64,000 bases of DNA from Ensifer sp. BR816 (GCF_000378985.1 NZ_KB905370.1:5749520-5813519); one strand, 5' to 3'. Counted from the stretch's first letter, positions 1-10,313 are shown. The notes: generated by a model not told the origin, from the sequence alone. Numbers and translations are program-made.

Positions 1-878
1 CGATTGAAGTCGGCCATGAACTCCGGCGCATAGGCATTGGCCGCCGCGATCGTGTCGATGCCGCGCAGCCGCAGTTCCTTGACGAGGCGATCCTGCAGCG
101 TCTGGTTGGCGCGCTCGACGCGCCCCTTGGCCTGCGGGGTGTTGGCGCAGATGATGTCGATATTGAGCTCATAAAGGGCCCGCCCGAACTGCGTCAGGCC
201 ACTGGTTCTGTCCTTCTTGGAAGCATGGGTGGTGCGGAAGATGCCATGCTTGTCGCTGTAAAAGGCGATCGGCTTGCCCCATTGCTGCAGATAGGCCTTC
301 GTCGCGTGCAGATAGTCGAAGGTGTTCTCCGATCCGGCGAAGCGTAAGTGCAACAGCTTGCCGGTGGCATCGTCGATATAGACGAGCAGGGCGCATTTGG
401 GTCCGCGGCCTTCGAACCACCAATGAAGCGAGCCGTCGATCTGAACGAGTTCGCCGAAACAATCGCGCCGGCCGCGCGGCTGGAAAACCCGCTTCTTGCG
501 TTCGCGTCGCGACACCCAGATGCCGGCTTCGATCATCCACTGGCGCAGCGTTTCCTTGCTGACGGCAATCCGATGCAGTTCGATCAGCTTCTCACGCGCC
601 AGCGTTGGTCCGAAATCCACGTAATGCTCGCGCACCAGGTCGAGCACCAGGTTGCGGAAGTCCTCGCTGTGGCGCCGGTTGCTCGGCCGGCCGCGCTTCT
701 TCGACACGAGACCGTCGGCGCCGGCCCGGTCATAGGCCTGCAACAGCCGGTGCACCTGACTGCGACTGAGACCGAGCAACTCGGCCGCCTGGACGACGCT
801 CAGACCACGCCCACGAATTCGCTGAATCAGTTCAAGACGATGCAATTCCTTCTGCGACATGACGATCAAACAAGACAT
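1..878 (-). CDS. ISNCY-family transposase, 3' end outside window
   Basis: Reading leftwards from ATG 878 (a second in-frame ATG lies at 860), the frame stays open to the window edge, so about 292 residues are visible. The N-terminus is a helix-turn-helix (LSVVQAAELLGLSRSQVHRL). A DDE-type core follows, with first Asp in VQIDGSLHWW, second in AFYSDKHGIFR and Glu in KGRVERANQTLQDRL. The spacing and the phrase CALLVYIDDATGKLL are typical of the ISNCY/IS1202-like group. It would catalyse cut-and-paste transposition of the element. The visible part is intact, so it may be active; the rest of the gene and the other IS end are not seen. Confidence 0.85.
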   Translation of the reverse strand, partial: MSCLIVMSQKELHRLELIQRIRGRGLSVVQAAELLGLSRSQVHRLLQAYDRAGADGLVSKKRGRPSNRRHSEDFRNLVLDLVREHYVDFGPTLAREKLIELHRIAVSKETLRQWMIEAGIWVSRRERKKRVFQPRGRRDCFGELVQIDGSLHWWFEGRGPKCALLVYIDDATGKLLHLRFAGSENTFDYLHATKAYLQQWGKPIAFYSDKHGIFRTTHASKKDRTSGLTQFGRALYELNIDIICANTPQAKGRVERANQTLQDRLVKELRLRGIDTIAAANAYAPEFMADFN

Positions 879-974
879 GACGACTCCGAATAACTCGTGG
901 TCTCAGCCACGCTTCACGTCGCCAGTCTTCCTTCCAAACGTTGACGTTTGACCAGCATCCCGAGAGGCGACGGC

Positions 975-1012
975 TGTCGCATCTCTAACTGGCTCATGTG
1001 TCGCATCTCTAA
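975..1012. repeat. Tandem 14-bp end repeats of the ISNCY element
   Basis: TGTCGCATCTCTAA occurs at 975-988 and again at 999-1012, a 24-bp period, about 100 bp upstream of the transposase start. Repeated transposase-binding units near an insertion-sequence end are the natural reading. The outer copy probably marks the right terminus, after which the sequence becomes AT-rich (1020-1095). The left terminus lies outside the window, so the inverted-repeat relation cannot be confirmed. Confidence 0.55.
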
Positions 1013-1128
1013 ACTGCCGCTACATATAATTATCGCATAACATAGATTATGGAACATATGTCGATGGGTTCAAACCGCAGGATCATTATTTAAATCAATG
1101 CCGTGTGAAAAAATTCTAAGAGCGTACT

Positions 1129-1965
1129 TTACGCCTCTTCGGCCGCCGGCATATCGATCTCGAACTCCAGCCGCATCATGTCATAGGCCGGTTCGACGTG
1201 ATCCGGAGTCTCGCCGCGCACGACGTCGTAGTCCAGTGGCACGTGCATGTGGGTCAGCACGGCGCGCCTCGGCTCCAGTCGCGCGATCCAGCCGAGCGAC
1301 TGCACCAAGGACAGATGACTCGGATGAAACCTGTATTGCAATGTGTCGAGGACCAGCAGATCGAGTCCCTTGAGCCTGTCGATGGTTTCGACTGGAAAGT
1401 CGCTGACATCGCTGCAATAGGCAAAATTGCCGATCCGGAAACCGAGCGAATGAATGTTGCCGTGAAACTGCATCAACGGTTGGAATTCAACCGGCCCGCC
1501 GGCGCCGTGAATAATAACCGGCGGAAGATCCTCTGGAATGACATGGGGTTCGACGATCGGCGGGTATCCGCTTCCAGGCGGCGATTCCAGACAGTACCGA
1601 AATCCTTCGCGAATCCGCCCCATCGTATAGGCGTCCGCCCAGATCGGCACACGCCTGCGGTTCTCGATGACGAAGCCGCGCAGATCGTCGATGCCGTGCA
1701 GATGGTCCGCATGGGCGTGGGTGTAAAGCACGGCGTCGATATGGCGAACATCGGCCGCCACCATTTGGGTGCGGAAATCCGGTCCGGTATCGATGACCAC
1801 CGTGGTCCTACCGCCATCCGGCGCAATCTGCTCCACGAGCAGAGCCGCCCGCAAGCGCCGATTGCGAGGATTTGACGGATCGCAGGCGCCCCAATCACCG
1901 GTGATGCGCGGCACCCCCGGCGACGAACCGCAACCAAGGATAGTAAACACGCGCCGGAACGCCAT
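1129..1965 (-). CDS. MBL-fold metallo-hydrolase (PhnP/YcbX-like family)
   Basis: Encodes 278 residues starting at MAFRRVFTILGCGSS. The metal-binding motif THAHADHLHGID is the HxHxDH signature of the metallo-beta-lactamase fold, preceded by DTGPDFRTQ and followed by the conserved histidines of SDVSDFPV and LTHMHVPLDYD regions. Such proteins are usually binuclear-metal phosphodiesterases; PhnP cleaves cyclic phosphates, but no phn genes are nearby and the substrate is unknown. The ATG at 1965 begins one base after the tatD stop, so the two are translationally linked. A longer reading from 2148 would run through tatD and was discarded. Confidence 0.85.
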   Translation of the reverse strand: MAFRRVFTILGCGSSPGVPRITGDWGACDPSNPRNRRLRAALLVEQIAPDGGRTTVVIDTGPDFRTQMVAADVRHIDAVLYTHAHADHLHGIDDLRGFVIENRRRVPIWADAYTMGRIREGFRYCLESPPGSGYPPIVEPHVIPEDLPPVIIHGAGGPVEFQPLMQFHGNIHSLGFRIGNFAYCSDVSDFPVETIDRLKGLDLLVLDTLQYRFHPSHLSLVQSLGWIARLEPRRAVLTHMHVPLDYDVVRGETPDHVEPAYDMMRLEFEIDMPAAEEA

Positions 1966-1966
1966 A

Positions 1967-2746
1967 TCAAAGCCTCGGCATCTTCGAGAAGATCCGCAAG
2001 GCATTTTCCGTGGTGATCTCAGCGATCTCGTCCTTTGAGACACCAATCGTTTCGGCGAGCACGTCGGCTGTGTGCGCAACATAGGCCGGCTCGTTGCGCT
2101 TGCCGCGGAAAGGCTTCGGCGCCAGATAGGGTGCATCCGTTTCCACAATCAGCCGATCGTGGGGAATTGTCTTGGCGATATCTCTGAGTTCCTGCGACTT
2201 CGGAAAGGTCAGTATGCCGGAAAAGGAGACGTAGCCGCCGAGCTCGACGCCGACACGAGCCAACTCCGCTCCGGACGAAAAGCAATGGAGAAGGAAAGGG
2301 AAGGCGCCCTTCCCCGCTTCCTCGGTCAGGATCGCCGCCATGTCGTCATCGGCCGACCGGCTGTGAATGACGAGCGGCAAGCCGGTCTCGCGCGCCGCCG
2401 CGATGTGGCGATGCAATCCTTCCGCCTGCGCCTCGCGCGGCGCGTTGTCATAGAAATAGTCGAGCCCCGCCTCACCGATCGCCACCACCTTGGGATGTGC
2501 CGACAGGCCGACGAGATCTTCCGTCGTGATGTCCAGTTCTTCGTCGGCATTGTGCGGATGGGTACCGACCGAGCAGAACACGTTCTCGTATTTCTCGGCG
2601 ATCGCCAAAATCGTCTCGAACCGTTTCACGCGGGTCGAGATTGTCACCATCTGGGTTACGCCTGCCTGCCGGGCTCGTTCGACGATCTCGTCGCGCTCGG
2701 CCTCGAAGTCCGGGAAATCCAGGTGGCAGTGCGTGTCGATCAGCAT
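1967..2746 (-). CDS. tatD: TatD-family metal-dependent hydrolase (DNase)
   Basis: 259 residues, full length for the YcfH/TatD family. Metal ligands are visible in order: DTHCHLDF at the N-terminus, the Glu of IGEAGLDYF, the His of LVIHSR, the His of LLHCFS and the Asp of VETDAPYLAP. Family members are cytosolic amidohydrolase-fold 3'-5' exonucleases or deoxyribonucleases. It sits 14 bp downstream of metG and 1 bp before the MBL hydrolase, in a widely conserved tmk-holB-metG-tatD order. Substrate in vivo is not certain. Confidence 0.92.
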   Translation of the reverse strand: MLIDTHCHLDFPDFEAERDEIVERARQAGVTQMVTISTRVKRFETILAIAEKYENVFCSVGTHPHNADEELDITTEDLVGLSAHPKVVAIGEAGLDYFYDNAPREAQAEGLHRHIAAARETGLPLVIHSRSADDDMAAILTEEAGKGAFPFLLHCFSSGAELARVGVELGGYVSFSGILTFPKSQELRDIAKTIPHDRLIVETDAPYLAPKPFRGKRNEPAYVAHTADVLAETIGVSKDEIAEITTENALRIFSKMPRL

Positions 2747-2760
2747 CAGTTCGTTCTCGC

Positions 2761-4311
2761 TTACGCTTCCGGCGCCACGTAGCGCGGGAAGACCGGCTTC
2801 GGCGCCTCGAGCGGCGTGCCGGTGACTAGGCGGCCCGCCTCGCCGAGATCGGCGAAACTGCGTCTTTCTTCGGGGACCGCCACCAGATCGAGAAGCTTGC
2901 CCGCCGATTCCGGCATGAAGGGTTGCAGAAGGATCGCGATCTGGCGCACCACCTCCGCGGTCACGTAGAGCACGGTCGCCATGCGCTCCGGATCGGTCTT
3001 CTTCAGCGCCCAGGGCTCCTGCCCGGCGAAATAGCGATCCGTCTCGGAAACCACGGCGATGATGGCGGCGAGTGCCCGGTGGATGAGCTGTCTGCCCATT
3101 TCCTCACGCGTCGTCTCGATAAGCGCATCGGCGGCCGCGAGCATCGCCCTGTCCTCGTCCGTCAGCGGTCCGCATACGGGAATCTGACCCTCGCAATTCT
3201 TGACGATCATCGACAGAGAGCGGCTGGCGAGATTGCCGATGCCGTTGGCGAGGTCGGAGTTGATTCTGGTCGCAATCCCCTCCTCGCTGTAGCTGCCGTC
3301 CTGTCCGAAGGACACTTCCCGCAGGAAGAAATAGCGAATCTGGTCGAGGCCGAAATGTTCGACGAGGTTGAACGGGTCGACCACGTTGCCGAGCGACTTC
3401 GACATCTTCTCGCCCTTGTTGAGCAGGAAGCCGTGCGCGAAGACGCGCTTCGGCAGCGGCAGGCCGGCCGACATCAGGAAGGCAGGCCAATAGACGGCGT
3501 GGAAGCGGATAATGTCCTTGCCGATAACGTGGATATTCGCCGGCCAGAACTTTGCCCGCGGCCCTGAAGGATCGGTCAAGAGGCCCGTCGCGGTGACGTA
3601 GTTCGTCAGCGCATCCACCCAGACATACATGACATGGGCCGGATCGTTCGGAACCTTGATGCCCCAGTCGAAGGTCGTGCGCGAGACCGAGAGATCCTTC
3701 AGGCCCGACTTGACGAAGGAAATGACCTCGTTTCGCCGCTCGGCCGGACCGATGAAATCCGGATTGTCCTCATAAAGCTTCAGGAGCTTTTGCTGATAGG
3801 CCGACAGGCGGAAGAAGTAGCTCTCCTCCTCCACCCACTCGACCGGCGTTCCCTGCGGCCCGTAGCGCACGCCGTCGTCGCGCAGTTCCGTCTCGTTTTC
3901 CTGGTAGTAGGCCTCGTCGCGAACGGAGTACCAGCCGGTATAGGAGTCCTTGTAGAGATCACCCGCCTCGCCCATGCGGGTCCAGATCGCCTGCGATGCC
4001 TCGTGGTGACGCTTTTCCGTCGTGCGGATGAAGTCGTCGTTCGATGCATTCAGTACCTGAGCCATCTTTTCGAACTCGGCCGAGTTGCGGTCGGCAAGCT
4101 CCTGCGGCGAAATGCCTTCCTTCTTCGCGGTCTGCTGCATCTTCTGCCCGTGTTCGTCCGTTCCGGTCAGGAAGAACACTTCCCGCCCGTCCAGCCGCTG
4201 ATAGCGCGCCATGGCGTCCGTCGCGATCAACTCATAGGCATGGCCGATGTGCGGCTTGCCGTTCGGATAGGAGATCGCAGTGGTGATGTAGAACGGGGAC
4301 GTATCTCTCAT
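2761..4311 (-). CDS. metG: Methionyl-tRNA synthetase
   Basis: 516 residues. A class I synthetase that charges tRNA-Met. The HIGH motif is [12 protein letters not shown] near the N-terminus and the KMSKS loop is [12 protein letters not shown] near residue 300. The length fits the short rhizobial type without a C-terminal tRNA-binding/dimerisation domain. The anticodon-binding helical domain contains [11 protein letters not shown]. Start [11 protein letters not shown] (4311) is preferred to the longer frame from 4386 because the family begins just before the FYITTAI strand. It lies about 130 bp downstream of holB. Confidence 0.97.
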   Translation of the reverse strand: MRDTSPFYITTAISYPNGKPHIGHAYELIATDAMARYQRLDGREVFFLTGTDEHGQKMQQTAKKEGISPQELADRNSAEFEKMAQVLNASNDDFIRTTEKRHHEASQAIWTRMGEAGDLYKDSYTGWYSVRDEAYYQENETELRDDGVRYGPQGTPVEWVEEESYFFRLSAYQQKLLKLYEDNPDFIGPAERRNEVISFVKSGLKDLSVSRTTFDWGIKVPNDPAHVMYVWVDALTNYVTATGLLTDPSGPRAKFWPANIHVIGKDIIRFHAVYWPAFLMSAGLPLPKRVFAHGFLLNKGEKMSKSLGNVVDPFNLVEHFGLDQIRYFFLREVSFGQDGSYSEEGIATRINSDLANGIGNLASRSLSMIVKNCEGQIPVCGPLTDEDRAMLAAADALIETTREEMGRQLIHRALAAIIAVVSETDRYFAGQEPWALKKTDPERMATVLYVTAEVVRQIAILLQPFMPESAGKLLDLVAVPEERRSFADLGEAGRLVTGTPLEAPKPVFPRYVAPEA

Positions 4312-4443
4312 GGGGGCTTCGACTTTTCTCGGATCAGAAACTAGGGTGCTATTAGCGCATCGCCTGTAGGTAGGGAACCGCCACACCCAGAAAAACGCCG
4401 CCCCATAGGGACGATCGAGCGGAAGTGGAAATTCCGGCCCGAC

Positions 4444-5475
4444 CTATAAGGCGTCTTTCAGATCATCAAGCAGCGACAGGATCGTCTGCTTGCGATCGAG
4501 ATTGTATGCATCGCCCAAGGCTATACGCTCGGCAAAGCTGCTCGAGAGCCTTGCGAAGCGTTCGGCGCGCTGAATGTCGCCGGCACTGGCCGACTCGCGC
4601 GCCAGCCGCATCACCCGCCCTGTGACGAGCGACGAGAAGAAGTCGTAGATCGTTTCGCTATCCTTCGCTGAAAGGATGTCGGCGAGCTTGTGCATCTGCT
4701 TGCGGACAGCCGGTCCCTGCCCTGCGAGAACGTCCTCGAAGGCGGCCGCGATGTCGAGCCCGCCATAGTTGATCAGCTTCAACGCTTCCGAAACGCTGCC
4801 GCTCGCCGCGGCAATGATCCCCTCGGCGTTTGGTCCGCTCAGGTCAAATCCCAGATGGGCGAGCGCCAGCCGCATGGCTTCCGGCTCCAGCGGCTTCAGC
4901 CGCAGCGGCAGGCAGCGCGAACGGATCGTCGGCAACAGCTTTCCCGGCGCATGCGTCAGCACGAGAAACAGCGAGCGGCGTGGCGGTTCCTCGAGAATCT
5001 TCAGAATCGCGTTGGCCGCATTGCGGTTGAGGTCGTCGGCGGGATCGATGATGACGATGCGCCAGTTCCCCGTCCCGGACGTCTGACCGAAAAACTTCCC
5101 GGCGCGGCGGGCCTCGTCTACCGTGATTGCACCCTTCGCCCTGCCCGTCTTCTCGTCGACGGGGCGCGTGAGATGCAACAGATTGTGCGACGCGCCGGAG
5201 GCAAGCTGCCGCGTGACGAGCGACGCCGGGTCGGGGTCGCCGAGGAGTTCGGGCGCCTCCGCGGGCTCGGGATGGCTGAGCACATGATTGGCGAATCGGA
5301 ACGCGAGCGTCGCCTTGCCGATCCCTTCGGGGCCCTCGATGAGGATTGCGTGGTGGCCCTTGCCGGACCTGTAGCTCTGGGCAAGAAAGGCTTCGGCTTC
5401 ACGATGGCCGAAGAGCTTGTTGTTTTCGACAGGAGCGACTGCTCCCTCCAGCACACCGGGACGTTCCATGGTCAT
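4444..5475 (-). CDS. holB: DNA polymerase III delta' subunit
   Basis: 343 residues, beginning [15 protein letters not shown]. It is the AAA+ clamp-loader subunit that helps load the beta sliding clamp. The P-loop-like segment [19 protein letters not shown] and the SRC motif ([11 protein letters not shown]) after the AAA+ core are visible; the [20 protein letters not shown] stretch is the typical delta'/gamma signature. The four-cysteine zinc module of E. coli delta' is not seen. The start ATG overlaps the tmk stop by 4 bp (ATGA at 5472-5475), indicating translational coupling. Confidence 0.93.
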   Translation of the reverse strand: MTMERPGVLEGAVAPVENNKLFGHREAEAFLAQSYRSGKGHHAILIEGPEGIGKATLAFRFANHVLSHPEPAEAPELLGDPDPASLVTRQLASGASHNLLHLTRPVDEKTGRAKGAITVDEARRAGKFFGQTSGTGNWRIVIIDPADDLNRNAANAILKILEEPPRRSLFLVLTHAPGKLLPTIRSRCLPLRLKPLEPEAMRLALAHLGFDLSGPNAEGIIAAASGSVSEALKLINYGGLDIAAAFEDVLAGQGPAVRKQMHKLADILSAKDSETIYDFFSSLVTGRVMRLARESASAGDIQRAERFARLSSSFAERIALGDAYNLDRKQTILSLLDDLKDAL

Positions 5476-6176
5476 GATGCCGCTTCGACCGCGGACGCTT
5501 GCGGTTCGCCATTGCCCGGCAGCAGCGCCTCCACCAGCTTCAGCACTTCCGTGGCGATCGCCTCCGGCGCACGCGTGGCGTCGACGACGCGGCACCGTTC
5601 GGGATCGGCCTCGGCGATGTCTAGGAAGGCTTCACGGCGTTTCTCGTGTGTCTCCAGTTGCTCTTTCTCGAAACGGTCGGGGTTCTCGTTGGCGGAGCGC
5701 CGCCGGGCCCGCTCGAGCCCAACCTCTGCCGGCAGGTCGAAGATAATCGTCCGATCGGGAATGACGCCGTTGACGGCGACGCGCTCCAGGGTCTCGACGA
5801 AACCGGGCTCAAGGTTGCCGGTGACACCTTGGTAAACGCGGGAGGAATCCATAAAGCGGTCGCAAAGAACGATCCTCCCCTGCTGCAAGGCGGGGCGGAT
5901 GACTTCCTCGACATGGTCGCTGCGCGCTGCCGCGAAGAGAATCGCCTCCATGCGAATGCCGAACGCTTCCGCCGCGCCGGACAGCAGCACGTGGCGGACT
6001 GCTTCCGCGCCCAAAGAGCCGCCGGGCTCGCGGGTGGTCAGCACGTCGTAGCCCCGGGCGCTGAGCGAATCGGCGAGGAGGCGCATCTGGGTCGACTTTC
6101 CCGCCCCTTCTCCACCCTCGAATGTTACGAACAAACCCTTTGCCAGCGACACAAGTTCTTCCAGATCGGCGTGCAT
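5472..6176 (-). CDS. tmk: Thymidylate kinase
   Basis: 234 residues from [14 protein letters not shown]. Phosphorylates dTMP to dTDP for DNA synthesis. The P-loop is [12 protein letters not shown], followed by the TREPGG motif, the [14 protein letters not shown] nucleotide-binding segment and the LID region with [17 protein letters not shown]. An upstream in-frame GTG at 6236 would overlap the preceding gene's stop by 4 bp (GTGA), giving a 254-residue protein with a non-conserved extension. I prefer 6176, but neither start has a strong ribosome-binding site. Confidence 0.95.
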   Translation of the reverse strand: MHADLEELVSLAKGLFVTFEGGEGAGKSTQMRLLADSLSARGYDVLTTREPGGSLGAEAVRHVLLSGAAEAFGIRMEAILFAAARSDHVEEVIRPALQQGRIVLCDRFMDSSRVYQGVTGNLEPGFVETLERVAVNGVIPDRTIIFDLPAEVGLERARRRSANENPDRFEKEQLETHEKRREAFLDIAEADPERCRVVDATRAPEAIATEVLKLVEALLPGNGEPQASAVEAAS

Positions 6177-6232
6177 ATTGCTTCTGTTTAGCCGATTGAT
6201 CTGGCGGAAGGAACCGCCAAGCACCGCATTTG

Positions 6233-7387
6233 TCACAGCCAGAAGAACAGAAGCTCCTGCAGCGCATCAAGCGCCCGGCTGGCGAGCGTGCCGGACCCGA
6301 CCGACTCGGCCGTCCTGACCGGCACTTCCCTGATGAGCTTGTCGCCGTTCCAGAGCTTGACGACGCCCACTTGCTGACCGGCCGCCACCGGTGCCGTCAG
6401 CGGCCATTTATAGACGATCCTGGCCGTCAGCCGTTCCGGATTGTTGACCGGCAACAGCACCTCGACCGGGCCGCCCGCGACGAGCCCGACATGCGAGGCC
6501 GCGCCGCCATAGATGCTCGCTTCGCCGATTGTCTCGCCGTCGGCGAATATCCGTCTCTTCTCGAAGTTCGTCATCGCCCAATCGAGCACCCGACGACTTT
6601 CCTCTGTCCTCTCCTTGTCGCTTTCGAGGCCGCCCATCGCCAGATAGACCCGGCGGTCGCCGCGCTGCATGGAGGCGGCAAGCGAAAAGCCGAAGCCCTC
6701 CGCAAATCCGGTCGCCAAGCCGTCGACGCCGACATTGGCGGCAATCAGCGGGTTCTTGTTGCGCTGCAGGATCTTGTTCCACTCAAATTCCGGCTGCGCG
6801 TAGAGGCGATAGAAGTTCGGGTGGGCCTCGCGCAGATGCCGCGACAGGGTGACGAGCTCCCGCATCGTGATCCTGTTCCCCGGATCCGGGAGCCCCGTCG
6901 CATTCTTGAAGGTCGCAACCGGCATGCCCAGTTCGCGCGCGCGTTCCGTCATGCGTTCAGCGAAAGCTGCCTCGTTGCCGGCCATGCCTTCGGCGAGGAC
7001 GATGCAGGCATCGTTCGCCAAGTGGACGGTTGCGCCCTGTATGAGGTCCCCAACGCGAATTTGCGATTTGATCGCCGCGAACATCGTGGCGGTGCCGGAG
7101 GGGGCGCCGCCCGTTCGCCAGGCATGCTCGGAAACCGTGTAGATCGTCTCCGGCGTGAGTTCGCCTTTGTCGAGCGCCTCGAAGACCACCTCCATCGCCA
7201 TCAGCTTGGCAAGCGAGGCGGGCGGTATGGGGTCATCTTCGCCGCGTGCAAACAGCGCGGTCCCGGTTTCCGCATCGATGAGATAGATCTGCTTCGCCTT
7301 GGTATCGAAGGCCGGCGTTTGCGCCCTTGCCTCCCCCTGGACGATCGCCGCCAGGATGCCCACGATCGCGAACCACTTCATGCGCAT
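6233..7387 (-). CDS. PBP5-like D-Ala-D-Ala carboxypeptidase homologue with degenerate motifs
   Basis: 384 residues with a signal peptide (about residues 1-22, cleavage after ARA). The fold is that of low-molecular-mass penicillin-binding proteins, with a peptidase S11 domain (about 24-255) and a PBP5-type C-terminal beta domain ending in an amphipathic helix ([11 protein letters not shown]) that could sit on the inner membrane. The nucleophile motif S58-L-A-K61 is intact. The second motif, normally S-x-N, reads L123-A-N125, and the third, normally K-T-G, reads A225-T-G227. These losses suggest weak or no carboxypeptidase activity. A CGGAG ribosome-binding site precedes ATG 7387. It lies 57 bp downstream of rlpA, another wall gene. 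Confidence 0.85.
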   Translation of the reverse strand: MRMKWFAIVGILAAIVQGEARAQTPAFDTKAKQIYLIDAETGTALFARGEDDPIPPASLAKLMAMEVVFEALDKGELTPETIYTVSEHAWRTGGAPSGTATMFAAIKSQIRVGDLIQGATVHLANDACIVLAEGMAGNEAAFAERMTERARELGMPVATFKNATGLPDPGNRITMRELVTLSRHLREAHPNFYRLYAQPEFEWNKILQRNKNPLIAANVGVDGLATGFAEGFGFSLAASMQRGDRRVYLAMGGLESDKERTEESRRVLDWAMTNFEKRRIFADGETIGEASIYGGAASHVGLVAGGPVEVLLPVNNPERLTARIVYKWPLTAPVAAGQQVGVVKLWNGDKLIREVPVRTAESVGSGTLASRALDALQELLFFWL

Positions 7388-7444
7388 GTGAAACTCCGGT
7401 TTCTACACGGGCATAGCAGTGCAGACACCCCCATTCAATCGGCG

Positions 7445-8452
7445 TCAATAGGAAGAGGTGTTCCCTTGCTGGCGCCTTGCATGGGCAAGGATCGATTCGG
7501 GCGTCAGCGGATTGGTATCGACCATAATCGCCTCGAAGGGCGAGGGCTCATCGCTGACCCGCACTTCGACATAGGCGGCGGCGTAGGCCATGGTGCCGTC
7601 CGGTAGCGGAATCAATTCGGGCCTTTCCGTCGGAATCGGCCCGATCTCCGGCAGCAGCACGAATTCGGACATTGCGCGCGGCGTCGGCAAGGCTTGCGCC
7701 GGCGCAGCCAGGGCATTCACGGGGGCGCCTGTGCCGAGGTCCCGGACCTGATTTCGCATTGGCTCGTTCGAGGCGACCATGACCCCCGACGCGATCTGTC
7801 CCTCGGGCCTTACGCCCGGGCTGCGATCGCCCTTGGTGACGTAGGACGCCATGAGATAGGGCATGTCGTTGCCTTCGAGCGGAGCCCGGCCGACATATTG
7901 AACGCGGACCTTGGCGCTTCCCTTGCGCTTGATATCCAGCATGTCCGCAGTCTTCGAAGAGACGTCGATAATCCGGCCATATTCATAGGGACCGCGATCA
8001 TTGACGCGCACGATGACCGACGTGCCGTTCTCCATGTTGGTGACGCGGGCATAGCTCGGGAGCGGGAAGGTCGGGTGCGCAGCAGAGAGGTGATACTTGT
8101 CGTAGACTTCGCCGTTTGCGGTCATGCGACCGTGAAAGGCCGATCCGTACCAGGACGCCACACCGGTCTTGTTGTAGCCGAAATCCTCTTTCGGTTGATA
8201 CCACCTGCCCTTGACCTGATAGGCCTTGCCGACCTGATAGCGGCCGCCCCCCTTCGGAATATTGCGCCCGGTGGCGACCCGCGGGCTGGCTTTGACTCCG
8301 TAGACGGATTCGGCGAAATATTCCTTGCTTCGCGTCTTGGCTGTCTTGACGCTGGATGGCGATCCGCAGGCGGCAAGCCCCGCGCATAGTAACGGAACGG
8401 CAGCAAGCCGTATTCCCCTCAGAAGGTATGCCGCTTTTCTATCGGATGTCAT
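7445..8452 (-). CDS. rlpA: RlpA-like septal-ring lipoprotein (lytic transglycosylase)
   Basis: 335 residues from MTSDRKAAYLLRG. A lipobox LAAC (CAGLAACGSP) follows the signal peptide, so it should be lipid-anchored. The double-psi beta-barrel RlpA domain has TGVASWYGSAFHGRMTANGE and the VRVNDRGPYEYGRIIDVS segment, whose Asp is the catalytic candidate in RlpA transglycosylases. There is no obvious SPOR domain at the C-terminus, which is proline-rich and low in complexity instead. The start at 8452 has a GGGACA ribosome-binding site. It is the first gene of the wall-associated pair with the PBP5-like gene. Confidence 0.9.
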   Translation of the reverse strand: MTSDRKAAYLLRGIRLAAVPLLCAGLAACGSPSSVKTAKTRSKEYFAESVYGVKASPRVATGRNIPKGGGRYQVGKAYQVKGRWYQPKEDFGYNKTGVASWYGSAFHGRMTANGEVYDKYHLSAAHPTFPLPSYARVTNMENGTSVIVRVNDRGPYEYGRIIDVSSKTADMLDIKRKGSAKVRVQYVGRAPLEGNDMPYLMASYVTKGDRSPGVRPEGQIASGVMVASNEPMRNQVRDLGTGAPVNALAAPAQALPTPRAMSEFVLLPEIGPIPTERPELIPLPDGTMAYAAAYVEVRVSDEPSPFEAIMVDTNPLTPESILAHARRQQGNTSSY

Positions 8453-8745
8453 CTGTCCCACAAGATCATTCGCGAAGCCGTATCGAAACAATCCGCTCTA
8501 GCCCCCGCGGATATTTCGACGTTCCGAAATGGAACAATCGAGTAATCATGACAACAACAAGGCGAAATTGCGAACCGGATGGCGAAGCCGTGATGGAAAT
8601 CTCGCGCTATGGTTTACGAAGGGTAAATTTCCGGACTCCGAGCCTGGCAATGCGGAATGCCCGGCCCTCCCACTTCAACAAAATCACGGGCGGCTCATGC
8701 TAAAACTTGCAAACACCTATTGCTTCGGGCAATAACGCGCTGCCC

Positions 8746-8835
8746 GGAGGAGTGGCCGAGCGGTTTAAGGCACCGGTCTTGAAAACCGGCGTGCGTGAAA
8801 GCGTACCGTGGGTTCGAATCCCACCTCCTCCGCCA
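8746..8835 (+). tRNA. tRNA-Ser (anticodon TGA)
   Basis: The acceptor stem GGAGGAG (8746-8752) pairs with CTCCTCC (8825-8831), then discriminator G and an encoded CCA (8833-8835). The anticodon stem CCGGT/ACCGG closes a loop CTTGAAA, giving anticodon TGA. The long variable arm between the anticodon and T arms, and the T-loop GGTTCGAATCC, confirm a serine tRNA. It reads UCN codons. Confidence 0.97.
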
Positions 8836-8991
8836 AAAACATTGATTCTGGATGTGTCTTTTTGCGCGCAGGAAAGACTTTCCGAGCCGATTTCCTGCAC
8901 CTTCGACCTCCGCCACCCTAAGCGGCTTCCGAGCAGAAACATCGCCTCTAGCTAGGATTCGCCCAGGTGGCGGCACGTCAAAAGCGGCAGG

Positions 8992-9306
8992 CTAGCTGTT
9001 CTGCACCTGCTCGACCGCTTGTGCCAGGAATTCCAGCATGCGGACGCGGATTTCGCTCTCCGACTGGGCCACGCCTGCCGCGTCGAAATCAGCTTTGATC
9101 TTACCCACGACGCCGGCGTGGCTGGCATCGTCGATATCGGCCGCTATCAGTTCCCGGGCGTAGGCTTCCGGATCCGATTTGTTCAGGAGACCGGCGGCCC
9201 AGAGGCCGAGCATCCTGTTGCGGCGCGCCAAGGCCTTGAACCTCAACTCTTCGTCCAAGGCAAACTTCGCCTCGAAGGCCTTCTCGCGATCCTGCATCGT
9301 CGTCAT
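8992..9306 (-). CDS. DUF1476 protein, F1F0-ATPase zeta-subunit family inhibitor
   Basis: 104 residues, MTTMQDREKAFEAKFALDEEL. The DUF1476 family is known in alphaproteobacteria as the zeta subunit, whose N-terminal helix can block the F1 rotor and prevent ATP hydrolysis. The conserved opening DREKAFEAKFA and GLWAA segments are present, and the length is that of the family. ATG 9306 has a strong AGGGAGA ribosome-binding site; an internal ATG at 9297 is less likely. It is divergent from purC; no ATP synthase genes are in the window. Confidence 0.9.
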   Translation of the reverse strand: MTTMQDREKAFEAKFALDEELRFKALARRNRMLGLWAAGLLNKSDPEAYARELIAADIDDASHAGVVGKIKADFDAAGVAQSESEIRVRMLEFLAQAVEQVQNS

Positions 9307-9529
9307 CAATCTCTCCCTCAAGTTCCTGCGGAAGCATTCTCACATAATCCAGCACGCCGGTGAATGCGCAACGTGCCTTTTCGTCTTTGGCGACTTTCAT
9401 GATACCCTAATCTAAATTCGGGGACGAAAAGATACGCCGATTGTGAAATGCGTTCTTTTCAGATATGGACCCGCTGAGAAAATTCCAAATGCGCGACCCA
9501 AGAGCGCCAACAACCACAGAGACAAGTCT

Positions 9530-10294
9530 ATGAATCGTCGCCGCCGTATCTACGAGGGCAAGGCCAAGATCCTTTATGAGGGTCCGGAACCGGGCACGCT
9601 GATCCAGTTCTTCAAGGATGACGCGACCGCCTTCAACAAGAAGAAACATGACGTCATCGACGGCAAGGGCGTGCTCAACAACCGCATTTCCGAGTACATT
9701 TTCACGCATCTGAACAAGATCGGCATTCCGACGCACTTCATCCGCCGCCTCAACATGCGCGAGCAGTTGATCAAGGAAGTGGAGATCATTCCGCTCGAGA
9801 TCGTCGTGCGCAACGTTGCTGCCGGTTCGCTGGCAAAGCGTCTCGGCATCGAGGAAGGCACTGTTCTGCCGCGCTCGATCATCGAGTTCTACTACAAGGC
9901 CGATGCGCTCGACGACCCGATGGTCTCGGAAGAGCACATCACCGCCTTTGGCTGGGCAAGCCCCCAGGAACTCGACGACATCATGGCGCTCGCCATCCGC
10001 ATCAACGACTTCCTGTCCGGCCTCTTCCTCGGCGTCGGCATCCAGCTCGTCGACTTCAAGATCGAGTGCGGCCGCCTCTACGAAGGCGACATGATGCGCA
10101 TCGTCCTGGCCGACGAGATCTCGCCCGACAGCTGCCGCCTGTGGGACGTCGAGACCAAGGAAAAGATGGACAAGGATCGGTTCCGCCGCGACATGGGCGG
10201 TCTGGTCGAAGCCTATCAGGAAGTGGCCCGCCGTCTCGGCATCATCAACGAGAACGAGCCGCCGCGCGGTTCCGGTCCCGTGCTGGTCAAGTAA
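9530..10294 (+). CDS. purC: SAICAR synthetase (phosphoribosylaminoimidazole-succinocarboxamide synthase)
   Basis: 254 residues from [18 protein letters not shown]. It joins CAIR and aspartate with ATP to make SAICAR in de novo purine synthesis. The nucleotide-binding start [15 protein letters not shown], the [12 protein letters not shown] motif and the [10 protein letters not shown] segment are diagnostic. It is the first gene of a purC-purS-purQ cluster on the plus strand, with purS starting 19 bp downstream. The longer frame upstream to 9443 lacks family similarity. Confidence 0.97.
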   Translation: MNRRRRIYEGKAKILYEGPEPGTLIQFFKDDATAFNKKKHDVIDGKGVLNNRISEYIFTHLNKIGIPTHFIRRLNMREQLIKEVEIIPLEIVVRNVAAGSLAKRLGIEEGTVLPRSIIEFYYKADALDDPMVSEEHITAFGWASPQELDDIMALAIRINDFLSGLFLGVGIQLVDFKIECGRLYEGDMMRIVLADEISPDSCRLWDVETKEKMDKDRFRRDMGGLVEAYQEVARRLGIINENEPPRGSGPVLVK

Positions 10295-10313
10295 TTTTTC
10301 GAGGATAATTCAA

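Noticed and set aside
348..893. 181-residue plus-strand frame at the left end
   Set aside because: Antisense shadow of the transposase.
9101..9400. 99-residue minus-strand frame overlapping the DUF1476 gene
   Set aside because: It is out of frame with DUF1476 and its body is a shadow.
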